Positions 8,079 to 15,306 of a stretch of DNA of 20,579 bases are shown here, piece by piece. The stretch comes from an uncultured Collinsella sp. Lineage in GTDB: Bacteria; Actinomycetota; Coriobacteriia; Coriobacteriales; Coriobacteriaceae. The position numbers and the translations under genes are program-made. The stretch covers positions 1 to 20,579 of the forward strand of contig CAAEEX010000084.1 of the NCBI GenBank assembly GCA_900755005.1, in the 5' to 3' direction. Below the pieces are notes generated by a model. That model saw nothing but the letters and a program-made list of their open reading frames with translations. It did not search any database and was not told where the DNA came from. Position 1 is the first letter of the stretch. Each line of letters starts with the position of its first letter.

Positions 8079-9428
8079 GTGCCAAAAAAGACTGAGAGCA
8101 CGGGTACTGGGCTGGAATCCTACGTTGCAAAGCTCATGGGCAACGGCTCAAACAGGACTTCGGTAACCGAGGACGAGATTCAGGTCGCCCTGAAGGATAT
8201 CGATGTTTCTGACGAGCAGCTCACCGCGGTGTATTCCGCGCTGCGCAACAGCGGCATCCAGATTATCTCCGCGAGCGGTAACGACGACGCCCCCATGGAC
8301 GTCGACGATGACGATAACGATAACGATACTGACGATTTCGATGACGACGACGAGCACGATTCCGGCTCGCTCGACGATCACGAGCTCAAGATGGCCCGTC
8401 AGGCCGACGCCGAGATGGGTTCTTCCAAGAGCAAGAAGAAGCGCACCGTGCGCACGTCCCGTTCACGCTCGCGCGTGCGTGGCATCGATGCCTCCACGGT
8501 GATGCTGACCGGCGATCCGGTTCGTATGTACCTCAAAGAGATCGGCAAGGTCGACCTGCTGACCGCCTCCGAAGAGGTCGATCTGGCCATGAAGATCGAG
8601 GCCGGTCTTGAGGCCACCGAGAAGCTCGAGGCCGCCGATGCCGGTGAGCTCGAGCTCACGCGTGCCGAGATGCGTCGTCTTACGCGCATTGAGAACGTCG
8701 GCCTCGAAGCTAAGCAGGCACTCATCAGCGCAAACCTGCGTCTGGTCGTCTCCATCGCCAAGCGCTATGTCGGCCGCGGCATGCTGTTCCTTGACCTGAT
8801 CCAGGAGGGTAACCTCGGTCTGATTCGCGCCGTCGAGAAGTTCGACTACCAGAAGGGCTTCAAGTTCTCCACGTACGCCACGTGGTGGATCCGTCAGGCC
8901 ATTACGCGCGCTATCGCCGACCAGGCCCGTACCATCCGTATTCCCGTGCATATGGTCGAGACTATCAACAAGCTCGTCCGCGTGCAGCGCCAGCTCCTTC
9001 AGGACCTGGGTCGCGACCCGACCCCCGAGGAGATCGGTGCCGAGATGGACATGAGCGCCGACCGCGTCCGCGAGATCCAGAAGATCTCGCAGGAGCCCGT
9101 GTCGCTTGAGACCCCCATCGGCGAGGAAGAGGATTCCCAGCTGGGCGACTTTATCGAGGACTCCCAGGCTATCGTTCCGCCCGATGCCGCCAGCTTCTCC
9201 ATGCTGCAGGAGCAACTCACTCAGGTGCTCGACTCGCTTGCCGATCGTGAGCGCAAGGTTATCGAGCTGCGCTTTGGCCTTGTCGACGGGCATCCCCGCA
9301 CGCTCGAGGAAGTCGGCCGCGAGTTTGGCGTCACGCGCGAGCGTATCCGCCAGATCGAGTCCAAGACCTTGGCCAAGCTCCGCCACCCGAGCCGCAGCAG
9401 CAAGCTGAAGGACTACATCGAGTCATAA
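8079..9428 (+). CDS. rpoD: Primary RNA polymerase sigma factor (sigma-70/SigA)
   Basis: This is the housekeeping sigma factor that directs RNA polymerase to -10/-35 promoters. From GTG 8079 it is 449 residues. Residues 30-63 resemble region 1.1 (TEDEIQVALKDIDVSDEQ). Residues 69-100 are strikingly Asp-rich, and residues 115-134 are Lys/Arg/Ser-rich. Region 1.2 begins at DPVRMYLKEIGKV (146-158). Regions 2.1-2.4 include LISANLRLVVSIAKRYVGRG, FLDLIQEGNLGLIRAVEKFD and YATWWIRQAITRAIADQART. Region 3 follows, and region 4.2 is FGVTRERIRQIESKTLAKLR near the end. These are hallmarks of group 1 sigma factors. An in-frame ATG at 8064 would add five residues but lacks a Shine-Dalgarno. The gene follows dnaG and ends in a hairpin. 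Confidence 0.96.
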   Translation: MPKKTESTGTGLESYVAKLMGNGSNRTSVTEDEIQVALKDIDVSDEQLTAVYSALRNSGIQIISASGNDDAPMDVDDDDNDNDTDDFDDDDEHDSGSLDDHELKMARQADAEMGSSKSKKKRTVRTSRSRSRVRGIDASTVMLTGDPVRMYLKEIGKVDLLTASEEVDLAMKIEAGLEATEKLEAADAGELELTRAEMRRLTRIENVGLEAKQALISANLRLVVSIAKRYVGRGMLFLDLIQEGNLGLIRAVEKFDYQKGFKFSTYATWWIRQAITRAIADQARTIRIPVHMVETINKLVRVQRQLLQDLGRDPTPEEIGAEMDMSADRVREIQKISQEPVSLETPIGEEEDSQLGDFIEDSQAIVPPDAASFSMLQEQLTQVLDSLADRERKVIELRFGLVDGHPRTLEEVGREFGVTRERIRQIESKTLAKLRHPSRSSKLKDYIES

Positions 9429-9440
9429 CCTCGCAAGCAA

Positions 9441-9477
9441 GAAGCGCCCTCAAGCACATCCGCTTGGGGGCGCTTTC
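9441..9477 (+). terminator. Hairpin after rpoD, probable terminator
   Basis: Bases 9443-9455 (AGCGCCCTCAAGC) pair with 9462-9474 (GCTTGGGGGCGCT) in a 13-bp stem with one T-G wobble and a 6-base loop. The stem can extend by AA/TT. Only TTTC follows the arm, so the U-tract is short and termination may be incomplete. It begins 15 bases after the rpoD stop. Confidence 0.7.
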
Positions 9478-9482
9478 ATGTG

Positions 9483-9506
9483 GTCATTGGGGACGTCCCC
9501 AATGAC
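9483..9506 (+). repeat. Perfect 24-bp palindrome in the rpoD-tRNA gap
   Basis: The half-site GTCATTGGGGAC is followed immediately by its exact reverse complement; the centre is ACGT at 9493-9496. With a G-T wobble and a T-A pair it extends to 9481-9508. No U-tract follows, so it is not a standard terminator. It could be a REP-like extragenic palindrome or a protein-binding site. No second copy is present in this window. Confidence 0.7.
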
Positions 9507-9534
9507 TAGGTCGGAAAAATTCTTAAAAAAGTTC

Positions 9535-9562
9535 TTGCCCTGAGCTGATTCGTCCGTATAAT
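9535..9562 (+). promoter_or_regulatory. Promoter of tRNA-Asn
   Basis: The -35 TTGCCC (9535-9540) and a consensus -10 TATAAT (9557-9562) are 16 bases apart. An A/T-rich tract (9514-9533), resembling an UP element, sits directly upstream. Predicted transcription starts near 9569, about 24 bases before the mature tRNA. This is the best promoter in the window, as expected for a stable RNA. Confidence 0.75.
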
Positions 9563-9592
9563 AAACTTTGTTGCTTGAGAGCACGCACCTAT

Positions 9593-9667
9593 TCCTCGGT
9601 AGCTCAATGGTAGAGCACGCGGCTGTTAACCGCGCTGTTGTAGGTTCGAGTCCTACCCGGGGAGCCA
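9593..9667 (+). tRNA. tRNA-Asn, anticodon GTT
   Basis: A full cloverleaf can be drawn. The acceptor TCCTCGG (9593-9599) pairs with CCGGGGA (9657-9663), with one T-G pair. The D arm is GCTC/GAGC. The anticodon stem CGCGG/CCGCG encloses the loop CTGTTAA with anticodon GTT (9625-9627), which reads AAC/AAU. The T arm is GTAGG/CCTAC with loop TTCGAGT. Discriminator G9664 is followed by an encoded CCA (9665-9667). Confidence 0.97.
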
Positions 9668-9673
9668 GGTTGT

Positions 9674-9703
9674 AAAACCCGTCGCTTATGCGGCGGGTTT
9701 TTT
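9674..9703 (+). terminator. Rho-independent terminator after tRNA-Asn
   Basis: AAAACCCGTCGC (9674-9685) pairs with GCGGCGGGTTTT (9690-9701) through a TTAT loop, with one T-G pair in a 12-bp stem. A run of six T follows the GC core. It starts 6 bases after the encoded CCA and closes the tRNA transcript. Confidence 0.92.
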
Positions 9704-9799
9704 CATGCCGCGACCACTTGACTCGGACGTTGCCATATCAACATTTCGTGTCGAGGATGTAATCCCGCGACCCATCACCTCAACATGGCGCGGTCGTTG

Positions 9800-9846
9800 T
9801 AGAATATTGCAATGATTGCTCCCACGACATGGTGCCGTGAGCACCA
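9800..9846 (+). promoter_or_regulatory. Candidate promoter and leader hairpin of asp23 operon
   Basis: The gap 9704-9861 contains TAGAAT (9800-9805) as a possible -10 without a clear -35. Downstream, TGGTGC (9830-9835) and GCACCA (9841-9846) can form a 6-bp hairpin with a 5-base loop, ending 3 bases before the Shine-Dalgarno AAGGAG (9850-9855). Nothing else is evident in this gap. Confidence 0.35.
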
Positions 9847-9861
9847 GATAAGGAGATTCTT

Positions 9862-10218
9862 GTGTCTGAGACCATCAACGGCAGCCTGAGCGTCTCGAAC
9901 GACGTTATTGCCGATATTGCCGGTTATGCCGCGATGACGTGCTATGGCGTCGTCGGTATGGCTGAGCAGCTCCAGGGCGCCGAGAGCGTGCGCCTGCTTG
10001 CCGGTCAGCGCCTCCGCAAGGGCGTGCTTGTCTCCGCCGACGAGAACGGCCTTACGGTCGATCTTCACGTCGTGCTCGAGAACGGCGTCAACATGAAGTC
10101 CGTCTGCCACAATCTTTCGAGCTCCGTTGCCTTCACCCTGCAGGAGATCGCCCAGATCGATCCCGCCAGCCTTAAGATCGGCATTCACATCGACGCGCTC
10201 AAGAGCCGTCTGAACTAG
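9862..10218 (+). CDS. Asp23/Gls24 (YloU-type) family protein
   Basis: This 118-residue protein belongs to the Asp23/Gls24 envelope-stress family (DUF322), whose members are cytoplasmic or membrane-associated and of poorly defined biochemical role. Characteristic features are the N-terminal ISNDVI-like stretch (SLSVSNDVIADIAGYAAMTC), the YGVVGM element, and the central alternating VDLHVVLENGVNMKSV segment. No signal peptide or membrane helix is seen. The start is GTG with AAGGAG 6 bases upstream. It stands 27 bases before a DAK2 gene, the same pairing as yloU-yloV in Bacillus, which is strong context support. It is the first gene of the asp23-fakA-recG-rsmD-coaD run. Confidence 0.88.
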   Translation: MSETINGSLSVSNDVIADIAGYAAMTCYGVVGMAEQLQGAESVRLLAGQRLRKGVLVSADENGLTVDLHVVLENGVNMKSVCHNLSSSVAFTLQEIAQIDPASLKIGIHIDALKSRLN

Positions 10219-10245
10219 CATCCGAAAACGGAGATTCAAATACCC

Positions 10246-11907
10246 ATGATTGCAAAGACCATTCGCACCTGTTTTCCGATCGCTGCGGCTGCTGTTTCCG
10301 ACAAGGCCGAGGAGATCAACAAGCTCAATGTCTTCCCCGTACCCGACGGCGACACCGGTACCAACATGTCGCTCACGCTCGCCTCGGTGACCAAGGAGCT
10401 TTCCGCCCTTCCCGCCGATGCCGATATGGAGGCCATCGCCGGCGCCATCACCCACGGCTCCCTGATGGGTGCCCGCGGCAACTCCGGCGTCATCACCTCT
10501 CAGATCCTGCGCGGCGTGGCCGAGGGTCTCGTCTCTGCTGATGAGCCCATCACGTCCGCCAACATCGCCTATGCGTTCCGCCGCGCCGTCAAGGTCGCCT
10601 TCCAGGCCGTCCGTAAGCCCATCGAGGGCACGATTCTCACGGTGCTGCGCGATGTCTCGACCAAGGCCGACGAGTGCGAAAAGAAGAAGTTCTCGGCCGA
10701 GGACGCGCTCGACGCTATCGTCGTCGAGGCATATCAGTCTGTCGCTCGCACGCCCGACCTTCTGCCCGTTCTGAAGGAGAACGGCGTGGTCGACTCCGGC
10801 GCCTTTGGCTTTGCCATCTTCCTGGAGAACTTTGTTGCCGCCGCGCTTGGCCGCAGCACCGTTGTCGAGGATTTCTCCGCCACGTTTGATTCCGCTGGCT
10901 CTGCCCGCGACGCGGCCCTCAATCGCGTTGAGATCGAGGCCAACGACGACTGGGAGGGCTCGGAGTTCCGCTACTGCAACGAGTTCCTCTTTAAGGCTGA
11001 CGCTCCCTTTGACGAGGATGAGTGCCTTAAGTTCCTGGGTTCCATGGGCGACTGTGAGCTACTCGTGGGCGCCTACCCCGATTACAAGATCCACGTGCAC
11101 TCCAACACCCCCAACCTGGTGCTCGAGCACATGCTTCAGCTTGGTCAGATCTACGAGGTCTTTATCCACAACATGGAGATGGAGGCCCACGACCGTACCG
11201 CCAAGATTCATGAGGACCAGGAAAAGGCCGCCGAGCCCGCCAAGGCGCTGGGCTTTGTCGCCGTTGCCGCTGGGTCCGGCGAGGCAGACATCCTCAAGTC
11301 CCTCGGCGTCGACGTGATCGTGTCGGGTGGTCAGACCATGAACCCCTCGACTGCAGACCTGCTGGGCGCTGTTGACCAGGTCAACGCGACCTCGATCATC
11401 ATTCTGCCCAACAACGGCAACATCCGCATGGCCGCTGAGGCCGCTGCCTCAGCCTGCACCGACAAGAAGGTCGCCGTCGTTCCCACCAAGACCGTTCCGC
11501 AGGCCTTCTCCGCGCTGTTCGCGGTCCTGCCCGATTCCGAGCTCGAGGATGCCGTCGCCGCTATGGTCGACGCCATCAGCGAGGTCCGCGATGGCGAGGT
11601 CACCCGCGCCGTGCGCGACTCCAGCGCCTCCGACGGTTCGCCAATTCACTCCGGTGACGTCATGGGCATCATTGCCGGCTCCATCGATGTCGTCGGCTCC
11701 GACGTGAAGCAGGTCACGCTCGATTGCATCAACCGCATGCAGGAGGAAGAGGAGGGCGACGCGCTGACGATTCTGGCCGGCGAGGAGCTGTCCGATGAAG
11801 CCTTCCAGGAGATCGTCGACGCTATCGAGGAGGCTCAGCCCGACCTGGAGATCGACGCCCATCGTGGCGAGCAGCCGCTCTATCCCGTGATCTTCTCGAT
11901 CGAGTAG
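10246..11907 (+). CDS. fakA: DAK2-domain fatty acid kinase, FakA/YloV type
   Basis: FakA-type proteins phosphorylate fatty acids held by FakB carriers, giving acyl-phosphate for phospholipid synthesis. The 553-residue product matches the usual ~550 length. The N-terminal DAK2/DhaL domain has the metal/ATP motif NVFPVPDGDTGTN (28-40; D34, D36, N40) and HGSLMGARGNSG (70-81). The middle and C-terminal parts, including SGGQTMNPSTADLL, INPNNGN-like IILPNNGNIRMA and a terminal GGEQPLYP-like segment (HRGEQPLYPVIFSIE), are typical of YloV. No FakB gene lies in the window. The ATG is 27 bases after asp23, with GGAG 11 bases upstream. Fatty-acid kinase activity is inferred from the family. Nearby plsX and acpP use the same acyl-phosphate pool. 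Confidence 0.88.
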   Translation: MIAKTIRTCFPIAAAAVSDKAEEINKLNVFPVPDGDTGTNMSLTLASVTKELSALPADADMEAIAGAITHGSLMGARGNSGVITSQILRGVAEGLVSADEPITSANIAYAFRRAVKVAFQAVRKPIEGTILTVLRDVSTKADECEKKKFSAEDALDAIVVEAYQSVARTPDLLPVLKENGVVDSGAFGFAIFLENFVAAALGRSTVVEDFSATFDSAGSARDAALNRVEIEANDDWEGSEFRYCNEFLFKADAPFDEDECLKFLGSMGDCELLVGAYPDYKIHVHSNTPNLVLEHMLQLGQIYEVFIHNMEMEAHDRTAKIHEDQEKAAEPAKALGFVAVAAGSGEADILKSLGVDVIVSGGQTMNPSTADLLGAVDQVNATSIIILPNNGNIRMAAEAAASACTDKKVAVVPTKTVPQAFSALFAVLPDSELEDAVAAMVDAISEVRDGEVTRAVRDSSASDGSPIHSGDVMGIIAGSIDVVGSDVKQVTLDCINRMQEEEEGDALTILAGEELSDEAFQEIVDAIEEAQPDLEIDAHRGEQPLYPVIFSIE

Positions 11908-11917
11908 GCATCTGCCT

Positions 11918-14095
11918 ATGTCCGAGCTCTGCTCCGTGCCGCGCGTCTCGGATCGCTTTGCCCAGAGCAATGCGCTCGACGAGGATATCGCGCGACTCAA
12001 ATATGTTTCGGGTAAACGTGAGGAGGCCCTTCGCCGTCTGGGAATTCGGACGGTGGGGGACCTCCTTCTCCATATCCCTCATCGATACCTGGACTTTACG
12101 CGCTCCTGGTCCATCGAGATGGCGCCCATCGGTACCGTGTGCACCATCATCGCCACGGTCGACCGTATCGTTCAAAAGAAGCCGCGTCCGCGCATGCAGG
12201 TGACCGAGGTCTCACTCGTTGATGAGACGGGCGTGCTGCAGGTCGCCTTTTTCCGTCAGCCTTGGATTGCCCAGCAGCTTAAGCAGGGCGACCGCCTGGC
12301 CGTGATGGGCAAGGTTGAGTTTGCCTACGGTTTTAAGCAGATGGCCTCGCCGCACTTTGAAAAGCTCGATGAGGGGCGTGCTGCGGGCACCATTTTGCCG
12401 GTCCATTATGTGAGTGACGGCGTGAGCCAGGCGTGGATGCGCCGCATCGTAAGTGGCGCGCTCGAGGTCGTCGGCAATCCCTTCGATCCGATTCCCGCAC
12501 GCTTGCGCGTCAAGCGCCGCCTGATGAGCAATGCCCGTGCGCTTCGATCGATCCATTTTCCCTCGAGCATGGCTGAGCGCGATATCGCGCGCGCACGGCT
12601 TGCCTACGAGGAGTGCCTCTACCTGCAGCTGGCGCTGCGCCTGCGCAACGACGGCGGCCTGGTCGATGTGGTACCCTATGCCCACGCCGCGGGCGAGCAC
12701 CTGGCCGCGCTTAAGCAGGCCCTGCCGTTTTCGCTGAGCGACGAGCAACAGGCCGCGTTCCAAGATATCCTGCGCGATATGTGCGATGGCGGGCGCGTGA
12801 TGAACCGCCTGCTGCTGGGCGATGTCGGTACCGGCAAGACCGCTGTTGCCGCCTGCGCGCTGGCTGTGGCTGCCGATAGCGGCACGCAGGCCTGCGTTAT
12901 GGCGCCCACGGGCGTGCTGGCGCGTCAATATGCCGATAAGACCGGCCCCTTGCTCTCGCAGGCTGGTATGACCTGGGCGCTCCTGACGGGCGCCACGCCG
13001 GCGGCCGAGCGCGAGCGGATCCATGCCCAGCTGGAATCGGGCGAGCTCGATGTCCTCTTTGGCACCCACGCGGTCCTTTCGGATAACGTGGCGTTTAAGT
13101 ATCTGTCGCTCGTAGTCATCGATGAGCAGCACCGGTTTGGCGTCGGCCAACGCAATGCCTTGCGCGCGAAGGGCCCCGGTGCCGATCTGCTCGTTATGAC
13201 GGCAACGCCCATCCCGCGTACGCTGGCGCTTTCGGTCTACGGCGATCTGGACACGAGTATCATCCGCCATCGGCCCGTCCCTGGCGCTGGCGTGACGACA
13301 CGCGTGCTTACCGAGTCGAGTCGCGACCTTGCCTATGGCGCCATCCGCGAGGCGCATGAAAAGGGTCAGCAGGCCTACGTGATTTGCCCGCTCGTGGAGC
13401 CGAGTGACTCGGCCGATGATCTGGAGGACGTGCCCGGTATCGCCCGCGACGACGAGGGCCGCGTGACGGTCCCCGTGCCGCTGCACGATACGGCGACCGA
13501 GCTCGATCGCCTGCGTCTGGCGTTGCCGGGTCTTGCCATCGAGCGCCTTCACGGCCGCATGCCAGCGGGGGAGAAGGACCAGGTTATCGATGCCTTTAAG
13601 CGTGGCGAGATTGACGTGCTCGTCTCGACTACGGTGGTCGAGGTGGGCGTCGACGTGCCTAACGCCACCGTCATGGTCATCGAGAACGGGGAACGCTTTG
13701 GTTTGGCTGCTCTGCACCAGCTGCGCGGTCGCGTGGGCCGTGGCAGTGTGTCGGGCACGTGCCTGGTCATGACGCACTCCAAGGGCAACGGCGGCGCTTC
13801 GGCAGCACAAGATCGCCTGCAATCGCTCGAAAAAACCTCGGATGGCTTTACGCTCGCCCAGATGGACCTGCGTCTGCGCCACGAGGGCGAAATCCTGGGG
13901 TACCGCCAGCATGGCGGAGTGACCCTGCGCTTTGTCGACCTGGATGCCGACGAGGAGCTGATCGAGTGGGCCCATTTGGACGCGGTCGAGCTCTTGCGGT
14001 ATGCTTGCAACCTTGACTCCGTGGCGACGCGCCCCCTGCGCGATGCGGTCGCCATGCGATATCGACACATTTTTAAGGAGGTCAGCGGAGGATGA
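11918..14095 (+). CDS. recG: ATP-dependent DNA helicase RecG
   Basis: RecG remodels stalled replication forks and Holliday junctions. The 725-residue product has the N-terminal wedge/OB domain (about 30-170; RLGIRTVGDLLLHIPHRYLD, then an OB-like VDETGVLQVAFF). The SF2 helicase core has Walker A GDVGTGKT (301-308), the DEQHRFG box (402-408), the TATPIPRTLAL segment, and motifs V/VI with TTVVEVGVDVPNATVMVIEN and QLRGRVGRG (601-609). The C-terminal TRG-like part ends near VSGG. The ATG lies 10 bases after the fakA stop and lacks a strong Shine-Dalgarno. The stop overlaps the rsmD start (ATGA), so the two are coupled. Confidence 0.97.
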   Translation: MSELCSVPRVSDRFAQSNALDEDIARLKYVSGKREEALRRLGIRTVGDLLLHIPHRYLDFTRSWSIEMAPIGTVCTIIATVDRIVQKKPRPRMQVTEVSLVDETGVLQVAFFRQPWIAQQLKQGDRLAVMGKVEFAYGFKQMASPHFEKLDEGRAAGTILPVHYVSDGVSQAWMRRIVSGALEVVGNPFDPIPARLRVKRRLMSNARALRSIHFPSSMAERDIARARLAYEECLYLQLALRLRNDGGLVDVVPYAHAAGEHLAALKQALPFSLSDEQQAAFQDILRDMCDGGRVMNRLLLGDVGTGKTAVAACALAVAADSGTQACVMAPTGVLARQYADKTGPLLSQAGMTWALLTGATPAAERERIHAQLESGELDVLFGTHAVLSDNVAFKYLSLVVIDEQHRFGVGQRNALRAKGPGADLLVMTATPIPRTLALSVYGDLDTSIIRHRPVPGAGVTTRVLTESSRDLAYGAIREAHEKGQQAYVICPLVEPSDSADDLEDVPGIARDDEGRVTVPVPLHDTATELDRLRLALPGLAIERLHGRMPAGEKDQVIDAFKRGEIDVLVSTTVVEVGVDVPNATVMVIENGERFGLAALHQLRGRVGRGSVSGTCLVMTHSKGNGGASAAQDRLQSLEKTSDGFTLAQMDLRLRHEGEILGYRQHGGVTLRFVDLDADEELIEWAHLDAVELLRYACNLDSVATRPLRDAVAMRYRHIFKEVSGG

Positions 14096-14748
14096 GAATC
14101 ATCGGCGGCGAATGGCGCGGTCGTAAGATCGAGGAGCCCCGTGGTCGCGATGTCACCCGCCCCACGACCGATCGCGTGCGCGAGGCATGCGCATCTATGG
14201 TCATGTCGGCATTCGACTTCGATCTGGACGAGGTCCGCGTCCTGGACGCCTTTGGCGGCTCCGGTGCCTTAGGGTTAGAGATGCTCTCACGTGGTGCCCG
14301 CTCGCTCACGACGTTCGAGATCGATCGGAATGCCGCGCGGCTCATTACCAAGAATATCGAGTCGCTCTGCCGTGACCGTGCGCGTTGGCGCGTGATAACG
14401 GGCGACATGCTGGCGAGTGCCTCGCGCGGTCGTGTGCCGGGCGGCCCCTTTGATCTGGTCCTGCTCGACCCGCCCTATGCTTTTGGTGCCGAGCCGGTCG
14501 AGGAGCTGCTGCAGAAGCTGGCTCAGCAGGGTCTGCTTGCACCTGGCGCTTATGCCCTGTTTGAGCATGCCGCCGCCGATGCGGGCGCGCATCCGGCAGG
14601 CTTTGAGATCGTGCGCGAGAAGCGCTACGGCATTACCTCGGTCGACCTGCTTCGTTGGGTCGGCGATAACGATGGTGAGGAAGATTGCGCTGGCACCGAT
14701 GCTCACAACAACGATGCCACGACGTTTCAGGAGGACGACCATGAATGA
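14092..14748 (+). CDS. rsmD: 16S rRNA (guanine(966)-N(2))-methyltransferase
   Basis: RsmD methylates G966 of 16S rRNA in the assembled 30S subunit. The product has the family opening MRIIGGEWRGRKI followed by RPTTDRVRE (23-31), the SAM-binding motif I LDAFGGSGALGLE (51-63), and the catalytic DPPY (126-129) of N-methyltransferases. Length is 218 residues because of an acidic tail after about residue 190 (DGEED...EDDHE) that the usual ~185-residue enzyme lacks. A perfect AAGGAGGT (14075-14082) precedes the ATG by 9 bases, inside recG. The gene overlaps coaD by 8 bases; rsmD-coaD adjacency is very common. Confidence 0.95.
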   Translation: MRIIGGEWRGRKIEEPRGRDVTRPTTDRVREACASMVMSAFDFDLDEVRVLDAFGGSGALGLEMLSRGARSLTTFEIDRNAARLITKNIESLCRDRARWRVITGDMLASASRGRVPGGPFDLVLLDPPYAFGAEPVEELLQKLAQQGLLAPGAYALFEHAAADAGAHPAGFEIVREKRYGITSVDLLRWVGDNDGEEDCAGTDAHNNDATTFQEDDHE

Positions 14749-15238
14749 CACCATCAACCGCGTGATCGTCCCGGGCACCTTCGATCCCATCACGTTTGGC
14801 CATATCGACGTCATCCGCCGCGCCCGCCGCATCTTTCCCAGTGTGATCGTCGCTGTTGCCGAGTCGCAGGGTAAAAACGGTGTGGGTACCACGTTTATGC
14901 TCGATGAGCGCGTGGCGCTGGCCCGCGAGGCGCTCGGTGATATCGACGGCGTCGAGGTCCTGCCCTTTACCGGCCTCTTGGTCGACTTCGCTCGCGAGCA
15001 GGGGGCGGGGGCCGTGGTCAAGGGCCTGCGCGCCATGACCGACTTTGAGTACGAGCTGCAGCAGGCAGATCTCAACTATCGCTTGGATAACGAGCTGGAG
15101 TCCATCTTTGTCATGAGTGCGCCGCAGTACGGCTATATCTCGAGCTCGGTCGTTCGCCAGATCGCCTCACTCGGCAGCGATGTATCGACGTTTGTCCCGC
15201 CCAACGTGGTCGAAGCGCTCAGACATCGCTTTTCGTGA
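14741..15238 (+). CDS. coaD: Pantetheine-phosphate adenylyltransferase
   Basis: CoaD transfers AMP from ATP to 4'-phosphopantetheine, the penultimate step of coenzyme A synthesis. The 165-residue product has the nucleotidyltransferase motif GTFDPITFGH (12-21), VVKGLRAMTDFEYELQ, and the C-terminal ISSSVVR (133-139) that binds ATP phosphates. The length equals the family norm. I chose the ATG at 14741 because AGGAGG (14729-14734) precedes it by 6 bases and the protein then begins just before RVIVPGTFDP. The frame remains open farther upstream inside rsmD, but that part is shadow. It supplies CoA, and thus the ACP prosthetic group used by acpP. Confidence 0.97.
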   Translation: MNDTINRVIVPGTFDPITFGHIDVIRRARRIFPSVIVAVAESQGKNGVGTTFMLDERVALAREALGDIDGVEVLPFTGLLVDFAREQGAGAVVKGLRAMTDFEYELQQADLNYRLDNELESIFVMSAPQYGYISSSVVRQIASLGSDVSTFVPPNVVEALRHRFS

Positions 15239-15262
15239 CGTTTTTTATTGCCTGGTGGCATG

Positions 15263-15271
15263 TGGTAAACT
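15263..15271 (+). promoter_or_regulatory. Candidate extended -10 promoter upstream of the SepIVA-like gene
   Basis: TGGTAAACT is an extended -10 (TGn then TAAACT at 15266-15271) in the 68-base gap after coaD. The T-rich stretch TTTTTTATT (15241-15249) is at -35 distance but does not match consensus. The element would start a transcript about 30 bases before the gene. Confidence 0.4.
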
Positions 15272-15294
15272 AGCACGATGATATGTTACCTATG

Positions 15295-15302
15295 AAAGGA
15301 GA
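15295..15302 (+). promoter_or_regulatory. Shine-Dalgarno deciding the start at 15307
   Basis: AAAGGAGA lies 4 bases before ATG 15307. An in-frame ATG at 15283 would place this element inside the coding region, as would ATG 15292. Neither upstream ATG has its own ribosome-binding site. Confidence 0.7.
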
Positions 15303-15306
15303 CCGG

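Noticed and set aside
13901..13912. GGTACCGCC inside recG as a second copy of the acpP palindrome half
   Set aside because: It is a single half-site within codons of a conserved protein segment, with no mirrored partner; most likely chance.
15248..15271. TTGCCT and TAAACT as a standard -35/-10 pair
   Set aside because: The spacing is 12 bases, too short for sigma-70. Only the extended -10 reading is kept.
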